38,195 bases of DNA from an uncultured Oscillospiraceae bacterium (GCA_934573935.1 CAKTMO010000017.1:1-38195), one strand, 5' to 3'; shown: positions 21,575-29,151, counted from the stretch's first letter. Translations and numbers: made by a program. Notes: generated from the sequence alone by a model not told the origin.

Positions 21575-23302
21575 ATGCCTTTGGATGCTGTCTGCCTGCG
21601 GGCAGTGGTGGATGAGCTTGCGCCGCAGCTGACCGGCGCAAGGATCGAGAAAATCCAGCAGCCTGCACGGGATCAGGTAGTGCTGCTGCTGCGGGGCAGC
21701 CGCCGCCTGCTGTTGTGCGCCAACCCCAACCAGCCCCGCATCCATATGACGGAAAAGCTGCGGGACAACCCGTCTCAGCCGCCCATGTTCTGCATGCTGC
21801 TGCGCAAGCGTATCGGCAGCGGGCGCATTGTATCCATCGAACAGGCGCCGCTGGAGCGTGTAGTGACGCTGCACATCGAGGCCACCGACGAGATGGGAGA
21901 GCAGAGTGGTTTTTCCCTGATTCTGGAAGCGCTGGGGCGCCATGCCAATCTGATACTGTGTGACAAAGAGGGGCGTATTCTGGACTGCCTGCGCCGTGTG
22001 GATCTGGAGATGTCTCAGGAGAGGCAGGTGCTGCCGGGGCTATTCTATCATTTGCCGCCGCGGCAGGCAAAGCGTGACCCGCTGACGGTGACGCGAGAGG
22101 AATTCACGGCGCTGCTGCCCCGTGAGGAGACGCCCTTGGACGGATGGCTACTGGACACCTTCACGGCGATGCCGCCGCTGGTGGCCCGCGAGATCGTCCA
22201 CCGCGCCTATGGCGAGAGTGACTACCGCATCGCCGACAGCCGCCTGTGGGACAGCTTTGCCGCATGGCAGGCGCAGGTCGGCGGCGGTGCGTTCACGCCC
22301 ACGGTGCTGTACCGAAATGGGAAGCCTTTCGATTTCACCTACGGCCCGATCCAGCAATACGGCGACTACTGTACCAACGTGACCGCCGACAGCTTCAGCG
22401 CCCTGCTGGACAGCTTCTATGAGGAGCGGGAGCAGGCGGAGCGGGTGAAGCAAAAGGGGCAGGATCTTGTCAAGACCGCCACCAATGCCCGTGACCGCGT
22501 GCGCCGGAAGATCGCCGCACAGGAGAAGGAATATGCCGCCTGCCTGGACCGCGATCATCTCCGCATCTGCGGCGAGCTGATCACCGCCAATCTGTACCGT
22601 ATGGAGCGGGGAGCGCGGAAGCTGACAACGGAGAATTATTACGAGGAAGGCTGCTCCGCCATGGAGATCCCGCTGGATGTGCGCCTGTCGCCACAGGAGA
22701 ACGCCGCCCGCTATTTCAAGCAGTACGCCAAGGCCAAGACCGCTGAGCGGGTCTTGACGGAGCAGTTGACAAAGGGCAGGGAGGAGCTGCGGTATCTGGA
22801 AAGCGTGGTGCAGGAGCTGCAGCAGGCGGAGAGCGAGCAGGACTTTAACGACATCCGCGCCGAGCTGACCGACGGCGGCTATATCCGCCAGCGGGGGAGG
22901 AAGCAATCTGGCTTCCAGCGGGCCTCCAGGCCCCGCGAATTCCGCTCCTCCGCGGGGCTGCGGATCCTGGTGGGCCGCAACAACCGCCAGAACGATAAGC
23001 TGACCACGAAGGAAGGCCAGAAGTGGGATATCTGGCTCCATACCCAGAAGATCCACGGCTCTCATGTGTTGCTGTGTACCGATGGCGGGGAACCGGATCA
23101 GCAGAGTCTTCATGAGGCCGCCGTGCTGGCCGCCTACTATTCTCAGGCACGAGGCGGCAGCAAGGTGCCGGTGGACTATACGCCGGTGAAGTTTGTGAAG
23201 AAACCCGCTGCCAGCCGGCCAGGCATGGTTGTGTACACTACCTATCAAACCATGTTCGTGGATCCGGACGGGGAACTGGTGAAAAAGCTGAGTAAAAAAT
23301 AA
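21575..23302 (+). CDS. rqcH: Ribosome quality control protein RqcH (NFACT family)
   Basis: A 575-residue member of the NFACT/Rqc2 family (older name: fibronectin-binding protein FbpA). RqcH binds stalled 50S-peptidyl-tRNA complexes and adds C-terminal alanine tails, using tRNA-Ala. The N-terminal NFACT-N domain starts MPLDAVCLRAVVDELAPQLTGARIEKIQQP; a coiled-coil middle (about 270-430) follows; the NFACT-R domain is marked by ILVGRNNRQNDKLTTKEGQKWDIWLHTQKIHGSHVLL. The C-terminus ends KPAASRPGMVVYTTYQTMFVDPD, as expected. Three nt after mrnC and closed by a strong terminator. Its proximity to tRNA-Ala(GGC) is probably chance. Confidence 0.93.
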   Translation: MPLDAVCLRAVVDELAPQLTGARIEKIQQPARDQVVLLLRGSRRLLLCANPNQPRIHMTEKLRDNPSQPPMFCMLLRKRIGSGRIVSIEQAPLERVVTLHIEATDEMGEQSGFSLILEALGRHANLILCDKEGRILDCLRRVDLEMSQERQVLPGLFYHLPPRQAKRDPLTVTREEFTALLPREETPLDGWLLDTFTAMPPLVAREIVHRAYGESDYRIADSRLWDSFAAWQAQVGGGAFTPTVLYRNGKPFDFTYGPIQQYGDYCTNVTADSFSALLDSFYEEREQAERVKQKGQDLVKTATNARDRVRRKIAAQEKEYAACLDRDHLRICGELITANLYRMERGARKLTTENYYEEGCSAMEIPLDVRLSPQENAARYFKQYAKAKTAERVLTEQLTKGREELRYLESVVQELQQAESEQDFNDIRAELTDGGYIRQRGRKQSGFQRASRPREFRSSAGLRILVGRNNRQNDKLTTKEGQKWDIWLHTQKIHGSHVLLCTDGGEPDQQSLHEAAVLAAYYSQARGGSKVPVDYTPVKFVKKPAASRPGMVVYTTYQTMFVDPDGELVKKLSKK

Positions 23303-23339
23303 GGAATATCCGCCGCAAGCTCAAATTGCGACGGCAAAC

Positions 23340-23373
23340 GTGAAAAAGCCGCCCCCATGGGCGGCTTTTTCAC
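23340..23373. terminator. Bidirectional terminator between rqcH and the DUF378 gene
   Basis: GTGAAAAAGCCGCCC (23340-23354), loop CCAT, GGGCGGCTTTTTCAC (23359-23373): a perfect 15-bp stem with T tracts on both strands, between convergent genes. Confidence 0.9.
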
Positions 23374-23382
23374 AAAGGGCAG

Positions 23383-23592
23383 TTATTCCTTGTCGCAGTC
23401 GGGATCGCGGAAGATCATGGTGATGCCCCACAGGCCCGCCACGCCCACCAGCGCGTAGATAATGCGGCTGATGGTGCCCATCTGACCGCCGAAGAGAAAA
23501 GCTACACAGTCGAAGCCAAAAAAGCCTACACTGCCCCAGTTCAGCGCGCCGATGACGATCAGCACCAGCGCGATCTTATCGATAACTTTCAA
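23383..23592 (-). CDS. DUF378 domain small membrane protein
   Basis: A 69-residue protein with the complete DUF378 domain: IDKIALVLIVIGALNWGSVGFFGFDCVAFLFGG, then a second hydrophobic segment ISRIIYALVGVAGLWGITMIF. Two membrane passes and the LNWG motif are family hallmarks; the function is unknown. The start is a TTG (complement of 23590-23592) with GGGAGG at 23600-23606 region at good spacing; no in-frame ATG would keep the domain complete. Single-gene unit, convergent with rqcH and divergent from the DUF1015 gene. Confidence 0.88.
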   Translation of the reverse strand: MKVIDKIALVLIVIGALNWGSVGFFGFDCVAFLFGGQMGTISRIIYALVGVAGLWGITMIFRDPDCDKE

Positions 23593-23695
23593 AATATGAC
23601 CTCCCTAAAATAGCTTGGCGCGGATAGTTTGGCTGCCGCTGCGGCGATCTATGCAAAAAACTTTGTCAGATTGGCTTAAAAATTTTTGGAAACCG

Positions 23696-23725
23696 TTGCA
23701 TTATCCGGTAAATTTATGGTATGAT
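23696..23725 (+). promoter_or_regulatory. Promoter of the DUF1015 gene
   Basis: TTGCAT (23696-23701), 18-nt spacer, TATGAT (23720-23725) with an extended -10 TGG. Confidence 0.6.
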
Positions 23726-23779
23726 AGCGGTACATTACGGAACGACCCGCGACCTTTATCACAAATGAGGAGGAACGAC

Positions 23780-25063
23780 ATGAATAAGAAGTTTGAAAAG
23801 CTGGGCTTTTATCCCGCCGATATCCTGCTGCCCAAGGAGCAGGACATGACCAAGTGGGCCGTGGTGGCCTGCGACCAGTTCACGTCTGAGCCGGAGTACT
23901 GGGAAGCCGTTGAAAAGCAGGTGGGCGATGCGCCCTCCACCCTGCGTCTGATCCTGCCGGAAGCCAACCTGAAGGCTCCCAACGTGGACGAGTTCATTCA
24001 GAACATCAACGACTCCATGTCCAAGTACATTGCTGACGGCGTGTTCGAGACGCTGACCGATTCCCTGATCTACATCGAGCGCCAGCAGTCCGACGGCAAG
24101 ATTCGTCACGGCCTGATCGGTATGGTGGATCTGGACGCCTATGACTTCACTCCCGGCTCCGGCGCTCTCATCCGCGCTACCGAGGGCACCGTGCTGGATC
24201 GTATTCCTCCCCGTGCCCGTGTGCGCCGCAACGCTCCCATCGAGCTGCCCCACGTCATGCTGCTGATCGACGACCCCGATAAGACCGTCATCGAGCCGCT
24301 GACCGCTGCTGCCGGCACCATGGAGAAGCTGTACGACTTCGACCTGATGCAGAACGGCGGCCACATCAAGGGCTATAAGCTGTCTCAGGCTCAGATCGAC
24401 GCCGTGGCCGCCTCTCTGGAGGGCCTGACCACCGACGAGGCCATGCAGAAGAAGTACAATGTTTCCGGCGTGGCGCCCCTGCTGTTCGCCGTGGGCGACG
24501 GCAACCACTCTCTGGCTACCGCCAAGGCCTGCTATGAGGAGCAGAAGAAGGGCAAGACCCCCGAGGAGTATCTGGCCCTGCCCGCCCGCTACGCGCTGGT
24601 GGAGGTGGTCAACAACCACGACGACGCGCTGCAGTTCGAGCCCATCCACCGCGTGCTGTTCGGCGTGGATCATGAGAAGTTCATGAACGCCTTCCGCGCC
24701 GCCTATCCCAACGCCTACGAGGGCAAGGGCGACGGCCACACCATCGAGTTCGTGTGGAATGGCGAGAGCCATTTCATCACCGTCCCCGATCCCAAGGTCC
24801 AGCTGGCGGTGGGCACCCTGCAGGGCGTCATCGACCAGTATCTGAAGGACAACGGCGGCGAGGTGGATTACATCCACGGCGACGACGTGACCCGCGAGCT
24901 GGGCAGCAAGCCCGGCAACATGGGCTTCCTGCTGCCCGCCATGGGCAAGGAGCAACTGTTCAAGACCGTTATGGCCGACGGCGTGCTGCCCCGCAAGACC
25001 TTCTCCATGGGCCATGCACAGGACAAGCGCTACTACATCGAGGCCCGCAAGATCGTCAAGTAA
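23780..25063 (+). CDS. DUF1015 family protein
   Basis: A 427-residue cytoplasmic protein of the DUF1015 family (function unknown, sometimes beside serine or phosphoglycerate dehydrogenase genes, which are absent here). Recognised by KLGFYPADILLPKEQDMTKWAVVACDQFTSEPEYWEAVE at the N-terminus, IYIERQQSDGKIRHGLIGMVDL, and LLFAVGDGNHSLATAKACYEE in the middle. The ATG at 23780 has a GAGGAGG site; upstream frame to 23615 lacks one and crosses the promoter. Codon use is strongly biased to C/G-ending codons, more than in neighbours, which suggests high expression and explains the long antisense frame on the other strand. Confidence 0.9.
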   Translation: MNKKFEKLGFYPADILLPKEQDMTKWAVVACDQFTSEPEYWEAVEKQVGDAPSTLRLILPEANLKAPNVDEFIQNINDSMSKYIADGVFETLTDSLIYIERQQSDGKIRHGLIGMVDLDAYDFTPGSGALIRATEGTVLDRIPPRARVRRNAPIELPHVMLLIDDPDKTVIEPLTAAAGTMEKLYDFDLMQNGGHIKGYKLSQAQIDAVAASLEGLTTDEAMQKKYNVSGVAPLLFAVGDGNHSLATAKACYEEQKKGKTPEEYLALPARYALVEVVNNHDDALQFEPIHRVLFGVDHEKFMNAFRAAYPNAYEGKGDGHTIEFVWNGESHFITVPDPKVQLAVGTLQGVIDQYLKDNGGEVDYIHGDDVTRELGSKPGNMGFLLPAMGKEQLFKTVMADGVLPRKTFSMGHAQDKRYYIEARKIVK

Positions 25064-25078
25064 CAACCGATTTCAGAC

Positions 25079-25104
25079 AAAAAAGCGCCGCAAGGCGCTT
25101 TTTT
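25079..25104 (+). terminator. Intrinsic terminator between DUF1015 and the IspE fusion gene
   Basis: AAAAAAGCGCC (25079-25089), GCAA tetraloop, GGCGCTTTTTT (25094-25104), perfect 11-bp stem. It ends just before the AGGAGGA of the next gene, so ispE expression needs readthrough or a promoter I did not find. Confidence 0.85.
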
Positions 25105-25120
25105 GTCAGGAGGAAGCTGC

Positions 25121-26242
25121 ATGAAAAAGCCCCTGATCAATTTCAAGACAGCCAGGATCATTGAGATCGTTTCCATCGTGCTGATGCTCATTCTGTCGGG
25201 GCTGACGGCGCTGCTGGAGCTGAGCAAGACATTCCTCACCGCATCCATCGTGGGAGGGCTGACGGTGTATGTCGTGGCGGCGTTGTTTGACCGCTGCCCT
25301 TGCTGCGGCAGAAATCTGGACAGAGTGTCACTTTTGCGTGACAGCTTTTGTCCCAGCTGCGGCGCACCGTTGGAGGAGGACCTACTGCCGCGCCATGTGG
25401 AGGAGAAAGCCTGCGCAAAGGTGAATCTCACGCTGTCCGTGGGGGAGAAACGCCCCGACGGCTACCATGAGGTGGAGACGGTGATGACCGGCGTGGGACT
25501 GCACGATACCGTGACGCTGTACCGGAACGCCGGGCCATGGGACAAGCTGGAGTGTGATCCGCCGGTGACGAAGCGGGCAGGAGATAACCTGTGCATGAAA
25601 GCGCTGCGGGTGTTTTTTGAGGAGTTCGGGCCGAAGAAGGATTTTGTCACCATTTGGCTGGAAAAAACGATCCCTACCCAGGCGGGGCTGGGCGGCGGCA
25701 GCAGCGATGCGGCGGCGGTGCTGCGTGGCCTGCGGACGCTGTACGCGCCCAACATGACTGACACGCGGCTGGAAAAAATGGCGGAGAAGTTGGGCAGCGA
25801 TGTGCCGTTCTTCATCCGGGGCGGTACGGCGCTGGCGACAGGGCGGGGCGAAAAGCTGAAAGCTCTGCCGGACATGCCGCCCTGCTGGCTGGTGATCGTC
25901 AAGCCGGAGGAGAGCCACCCCACCGCCGCCATGTACGCCGCCCTTGACCGCGCAGCGGCACGTACCGGCGGCAACAGCCGCGCGGTGCTGGCGGGGCTGG
26001 AAAGGAGTGATCTGTCCGCTATCGCGGCGGGGCTGAACAACGACTTTCAGCAGGTGCTGCCGGAGGGAAGTTCGATACCTGTCATTGTGGAGGCACTGCG
26101 GCAGCTGGGGGCGCTGAACGCCCAGATGACTGGCAGCGGCAGCGCAGTGTTCGGCCTGTTTCACCGCAGGGAGGATGCGGAGGTTGCCGCCAGCGTGCTG
26201 AAAGAGGACTATCCGCAGACATTTTGCGTCCCACAGGTATAA
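25121..26242 (+). CDS. ispE: Membrane zinc-ribbon domain fused to 4-(cytidine 5'-diphospho)-2-C-methyl-D-erythritol kinase (IspE)
   Basis: A 373-residue protein. Residues 94-373 are a complete IspE (GHMP kinase of the MEP isoprenoid pathway): EKACAKVNLTLSVGEKRPDGYHEVE, the ATP-binding PTQAGLGGGSSDAAA near 184-198, SDVPFFIRGGTALATGRGE, and the C-terminal MTGSGSAVFGLF. Residues 1-90 are extra: two hydrophobic segments (about 13-35 and 39-58) and a zinc ribbon with CPCC at 59-62 and CPSC at 77-80. No stop separates the parts, and the IspE part has no internal ATG or ribosome site at its expected start; a GTG at about 25397 is the only candidate. The ATG at 25121 has AGGAGGA. If real, the kinase would be membrane-tethered. 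Confidence 0.88.
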   Translation: MKKPLINFKTARIIEIVSIVLMLILSGLTALLELSKTFLTASIVGGLTVYVVAALFDRCPCCGRNLDRVSLLRDSFCPSCGAPLEEDLLPRHVEEKACAKVNLTLSVGEKRPDGYHEVETVMTGVGLHDTVTLYRNAGPWDKLECDPPVTKRAGDNLCMKALRVFFEEFGPKKDFVTIWLEKTIPTQAGLGGGSSDAAAVLRGLRTLYAPNMTDTRLEKMAEKLGSDVPFFIRGGTALATGRGEKLKALPDMPPCWLVIVKPEESHPTAAMYAALDRAAARTGGNSRAVLAGLERSDLSAIAAGLNNDFQQVLPEGSSIPVIVEALRQLGALNAQMTGSGSAVFGLFHRREDAEVAASVLKEDYPQTFCVPQV

Positions 26243-26250
26243 TATGTGAG

Positions 26251-26296
26251 AAAACCGTCCATATTGTAGGAAAATTTCTGCAATAAGGACGGTTTT
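26251..26296 (+). terminator. Hairpin between ispE and spoIIR, covering the spoIIR ribosome site
   Basis: AAAACCGTCCATATTG (26251-26266) and CAATAAGGACGGTTTT (26281-26296) form a 16-bp stem with one mismatch around a 14-nt loop, followed by ACTT. It can act as the ispE terminator; the AAGGACGG of spoIIR (26285-26292) lies in its 3' arm. Confidence 0.65.
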
Positions 26297-26300
26297 ACTT

Positions 26301-26918
26301 ATGAAGCGATGGAAGAAATGGGAGCTGGCAATGCTGCTGGGCTTGTGCGCGGCTTTGCTTTGGGGTGCGTGGGCCACCCAGCGGCAGGACGCCCTGGCGC
26401 GGAAAATGATCCGCCTGCATGTGATCGCCAATTCCGACAGCACGGACGATCAGGCGTTGAAGCTGCAGGTACGTGACAAGGTGCTGGACTTTACGACTAA
26501 TGTATTGCGGCGCTCTGCGGATATGGAGGACGCCCAGAAACAGCTGCGGACAGAGCTGGGCCGCATTGAAAATATCGCCCAGAGGGAGATCGTGGCGCAG
26601 GGATATGACTATCCGGTGACGGCCCAGCTGACCCGCGCGGAATTTCCGCTGAAAGAGTACGACGGCTTTTCGCTGCCCGCCGGAGAGTACACGGCTCTGC
26701 GGTTGGTGATCGGCGACGGTGCGGGGCAGAACTGGTGGTGTGTGGTGTATCCGCCCCTGTGTACCGCCGCTGCCGCGGACATGCCCCAGACGGCCATCGC
26801 GGCGGGGCTGACCGACGACGATCTGGGTCTTATCACCGAAGAGGACAGCGGCTACGTGCTGAAATTCCGTTCGCTGGAGCTGTGGGAGCAGCTGCGCCAG
26901 TGGTTGGGAAAACGGTAA
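26301..26918 (+). CDS. spoIIR: Stage II sporulation protein R
   Basis: Secreted forespore signal protein that triggers SpoIIGA to process pro-sigma-E in the mother cell. The 205-residue protein has an N-terminal signal or anchor segment (residues about 8-25), then the family blocks KMIRLHVIANSDSTDDQALKLQVRDKVL and EYTALRLVIGDGAGQNWWCVVYPPLC. It lacks the longer C-terminal tail of some members but is otherwise complete. The start has only AAGGACGG, inside a hairpin. In spore formers it is transcribed by sigma-F; I could not identify a sigma-F promoter with confidence. Good evidence that the organism is, or descends from, an endospore former. Confidence 0.93.
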   Translation: MKRWKKWELAMLLGLCAALLWGAWATQRQDALARKMIRLHVIANSDSTDDQALKLQVRDKVLDFTTNVLRRSADMEDAQKQLRTELGRIENIAQREIVAQGYDYPVTAQLTRAEFPLKEYDGFSLPAGEYTALRLVIGDGAGQNWWCVVYPPLCTAAAADMPQTAIAAGLTDDDLGLITEEDSGYVLKFRSLELWEQLRQWLGKR

Positions 26919-26997
26919 ATTTTTTGTCGGATTTACCAATTCTGCGCGGATGTTTTTGGCGAAGGAGACAAAATGTGCGGCGGATAGTGAAAAACAG

Positions 26998-27025
26998 TTG
27001 CTTTTTAGGCGCGAAGTGATACACT
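26998..27025 (+). promoter_or_regulatory. Promoter of the TasA-like gene
   Basis: TTGCTT (26998-27003), 16-nt spacer, TACACT (27020-27025) with an extended -10 TGA. Start near 27032, leaving a leader of about 260 nt. Confidence 0.5.
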
Positions 27026-27031
27026 AAACTT

Positions 27032-27294
27032 GAATCATCACAAAACCTATAGGTTTTTCGCTTTTTCTTGCAAGAAAAAGCTTACTTCATTTTCCGTAGG
27101 CATAACGGCTGGACTTTTGTCCGGCCTTGTGCGTCTGACCTCCCCATTTCAGGGCAGACAGAGAATGGTTGCTGCTCTGTCTGCCCCCATCAGACAGGAA
27201 GGGAGGACTACATATATGGCGTGCAGCCGAGTGATGCCGGACGGCTGCGCTGACCCGATGGCAAATATTTTACGAAACGGGGAGTATTCCAACT
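27032..27294 (+). promoter_or_regulatory. Long structured leader of the TasA-like gene, identity unknown
   Basis: The 376-nt gap between spoIIR and this gene holds no recognisable gene. Four stems are visible: AAAACCTATAGGTTTT (27042-27057); GCTTTTTCTTG/CAAGAAAAAGC (27060-27081, 22-bp palindrome); GGCTGGAC-TTTT-GTCCGGCC (27107-27126); GGGCAGACAGAG/CTCTGTCTGCCC (27152-27163 with 27175-27186, perfect 12 bp). CAGACAGG at 27191-27198 can compete for the last 3' arm. I do not recognise a known riboswitch class. Confidence 0.5.
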
Positions 27295-28653
27295 ATGTCA
27301 AACAAAAAAGCCACAAAACGCGCCCTGCTGACCAGTATACTGGCCATCTGCCTGTGTCTCGTTATGCTGATCGGCTCCACCTTCGCCTGGTTTACAGACA
27401 CCGCCAGCACCGCGGTCAATCAGATCCAGTCCGGTACGCTGAAGGTAGACATCGTGAATGAAGCGGGTGAGAGCCTCAAGGGCAAGACCATGAGCTTCGT
27501 CAACAAAGATAATTCTTCCGCTATTCTGTGGGAGCCCGGCGTGACCTTCAAAACGCCGGTATTTCAGGTTAAGAACATCGGAAACCTCGCCCTTAAGTAC
27601 AAACTGACCATCAACGGCGTGACCGGCGATAGTAAGCTGCTGGAGGTCATCAAGTTCTCCGTCGTGAAGGAAGACGGCACGGCGCTCGACCTTGCGGCCT
27701 TTGAGGGCTATCTTGAAACGGCCAACGCAACGGGCGAAAAGATCTATATCCAGGGCCATATGGAAGAGACCGCGGGCAATGACTATCAGAATAAGACGCT
27801 TGAAGGTTTGGGCATTACCGTTGCTGCTGCGCAATATACATATGAGAATGACAGTAATGGCAACACCTACGATGCTAACGCCCTGTACGGCGATGTTGAA
27901 ATGGTAGCAGTTACGCCGGATACAATTGCAAATATTGACTTTAATCAGCCTAATAAGGCATTTTACTTTGCCAAGGGTGATTACAGCGGAATCAATGTAT
28001 CCGTTGGCGGCAATGAAAATACCATTTTTGAAGCGGCTGAGGGTGCAACGTTTGACTCCTTGACAATTGGATATAAGGTCAATCGCTATAATGAGACAGA
28101 TAAATCCGGCAGTACTATGGTGGTAAGAGGTTTTAATGTTACCGGTGAGCTGAATATCAACTGCGCGGATGGAAAGTTGATTGTAGAAGATAACACCGCC
28201 CAAACGATCAAAATCACGATGAACCGTCAGGACGGCAAGGAAAATGCAGATATTCAAACCAAGAACAACAAGCTGAATGGTGGCAATTATGGCATTCAGC
28301 TGATTCCGAATCATTCCGGATATACACTGACCATCAGCGGTAATGAGTTTACCAATATTACAAGCCATGCGGTCTCTATTATGGGCTATCAAAGTGATAT
28401 TCCCGCATCGGATGAAATAAGAACAACCGCCGCTTCTATTACCGTATCTGGTAACACGTTCAACTCCTATGGCAGTGGAAAGGCTGCATTCAAGATTTGG
28501 GGCGATACCAAACTTGCTCCCAGCAAGAATGCGGCGCTGAGCACCGAGGCCAGCACACTGGCTGACAGCATTAAGGCTAACAATACCTTCGCTGACGCGG
28601 TAAAGAGCAATCTTCTCGCAGACTTCTTTGAAACTCCAGTGTATTTTAGCTAA
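27295..28653 (+). CDS. TasA/camelysin-like secreted protein with a C-terminal beta-helix-like region
   Basis: A 452-residue exported protein. Residues 1-50 (KRALLTSILAICLCLVMLI, GSTFAWFTDTASTAVNQIQSG) are the signal and first strand typical of TasA/camelysin (CalY) family proteins, which are processed by the signal peptidase SipW and form surface fibres. TasA-like strands follow to about 200 (PVFQVKNIGNLALKYKLTING). From about 215 the sequence turns into short Asn/Gly/Thr-rich repeats (TISGNEFTNITSHAVSI, ITVSGNTFNSYGSG) like a right-handed beta-helix. This part is also visibly more AT-rich, so it may be a later addition. A weak GGGGAG lies 10 nt before the ATG. No sipW is in the window. Confidence 0.8.
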   Translation: MSNKKATKRALLTSILAICLCLVMLIGSTFAWFTDTASTAVNQIQSGTLKVDIVNEAGESLKGKTMSFVNKDNSSAILWEPGVTFKTPVFQVKNIGNLALKYKLTINGVTGDSKLLEVIKFSVVKEDGTALDLAAFEGYLETANATGEKIYIQGHMEETAGNDYQNKTLEGLGITVAAAQYTYENDSNGNTYDANALYGDVEMVAVTPDTIANIDFNQPNKAFYFAKGDYSGINVSVGGNENTIFEAAEGATFDSLTIGYKVNRYNETDKSGSTMVVRGFNVTGELNINCADGKLIVEDNTAQTIKITMNRQDGKENADIQTKNNKLNGGNYGIQLIPNHSGYTLTISGNEFTNITSHAVSIMGYQSDIPASDEIRTTAASITVSGNTFNSYGSGKAAFKIWGDTKLAPSKNAALSTEASTLADSIKANNTFADAVKSNLLADFFETPVYFS

Positions 28654-28691
28654 TTTAGCTCACATCTCTTCACTGGAATAGCAAAGCAACC

Positions 28692-28720
28692 AAGGGGCAC
28701 AAGCAACGCTTGTGCCCCTT
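28692..28720. terminator. Terminator after the TasA-like gene
   Basis: AAGGGGCACAAGC (28692-28704), AAC, GCTTGTGCCCCTT (28708-28720), perfect 13-bp stem; only a weak T tract follows. Confidence 0.7.
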
Positions 28721-28740
28721 GCCACCAAAGCTACGCAAAC

Positions 28741-28767
28741 AGCCCCGCCGTGATCCACGGCGGGGCT
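28741..28767. terminator. Second hairpin, probably terminating the small membrane protein gene
   Basis: AGCCCCGCCGTG (28741-28752), ATC, CACGGCGGGGCT (28756-28767), perfect 12-bp stem, 20 nt after the minus-strand stop codon; short T tract (GTTTG) on the minus strand. Confidence 0.65.
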
Positions 28768-28787
28768 GCTTTATGTGAGCGCGGCGT

Positions 28788-28970
28788 TTACACTGCACCG
28801 CCGCGTGTGACGACGTGGCGGAGGAGTCCGCCGATGCACAGCAGGCCCGTGACACAAGCCAGCGCGATGGTAACATACGTCAGTGCGGAAAGCTGGGGGA
28901 TCAACAGTCCGGCGACCGTGCAAACCAGGCACAGCGCCACACCGGCAGCGATGGGGAACAGGTTCTTCAT
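28788..28970 (-). CDS. Small two-pass membrane protein, unknown function
   Basis: A 60-residue hydrophobic protein with two predicted membrane segments (about 5-27, LFPIAAGVALCLVCTVAGLLIP, and 30-52, LTYVTIALACVTGLLCIGGLL) and a short basic tail (RHVVTRGG). I do not recognise the family. It is supported as a gene by an AAAGGAG site 8 nt before the ATG at 28970, a hydrophobicity pattern unlikely by chance, and a flanking hairpin. Single gene, convergent with the TasA-like gene; nothing in the context suggests a job. Confidence 0.65.
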   Translation of the reverse strand: MKNLFPIAAGVALCLVCTVAGLLIPQLSALTYVTIALACVTGLLCIGGLLRHVVTRGGAV

Positions 28971-29071
28971 GGCGATACTCCTTTCAAAGTGTGAACGTTG
29001 GTTTCTTTCTATCCTCTGATTGTAGTATATGCCAAAACGCGGTAAACATCATTACGAATCCATTGCGGTTT

Positions 29072-29112
29072 GGTTACAGCTTCGGCTACAAAGTGGTTAC
29101 AGTCAGGCTAGG
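29072..29112. promoter_or_regulatory. Phased direct repeats upstream of the M50-scpAB promoter
   Basis: GGTTACAG (29072), GGCTACAA (29084), GGTTACAG (29095) and GGCTAGGG (29106) are spaced 12, 11 and 11 bp, about one helical turn each, ending 10 bp before the -35 box. Such arrays are typical of OmpR/PhoP-type response-regulator sites. Confidence 0.5.
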
Positions 29113-29122
29113 GAATTTTTGC

Positions 29123-29151
29123 TTGTTTTCAAAGGTTTTTTTTGCTATAAT
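29123..29151 (+). promoter_or_regulatory. Promoter of the M50-scpAB cluster
   Basis: TTGTTT (29123-29128), 17-nt spacer, TATAAT (29146-29151); start near 29158. Confidence 0.65.

Noticed and set aside
23759..25066. 435-codon minus-strand frame opposite the DUF1015 gene
   Set aside because: It mirrors the strong codon bias of DUF1015; no ribosome site, Gly/His/Val-rich, no domain.
26225..26260. TATAAT at 26238-26243 as a spoIIR promoter
   Set aside because: No acceptable -35 box at 16-18 nt, and spoIIR is expected to use sigma-F, whose consensus I could not place here.
27030..27215. Possible protein encoded in the TasA leader
   Set aside because: No ribosome site for the early part; the frame passes through perfect palindromes, which fits structured RNA better.
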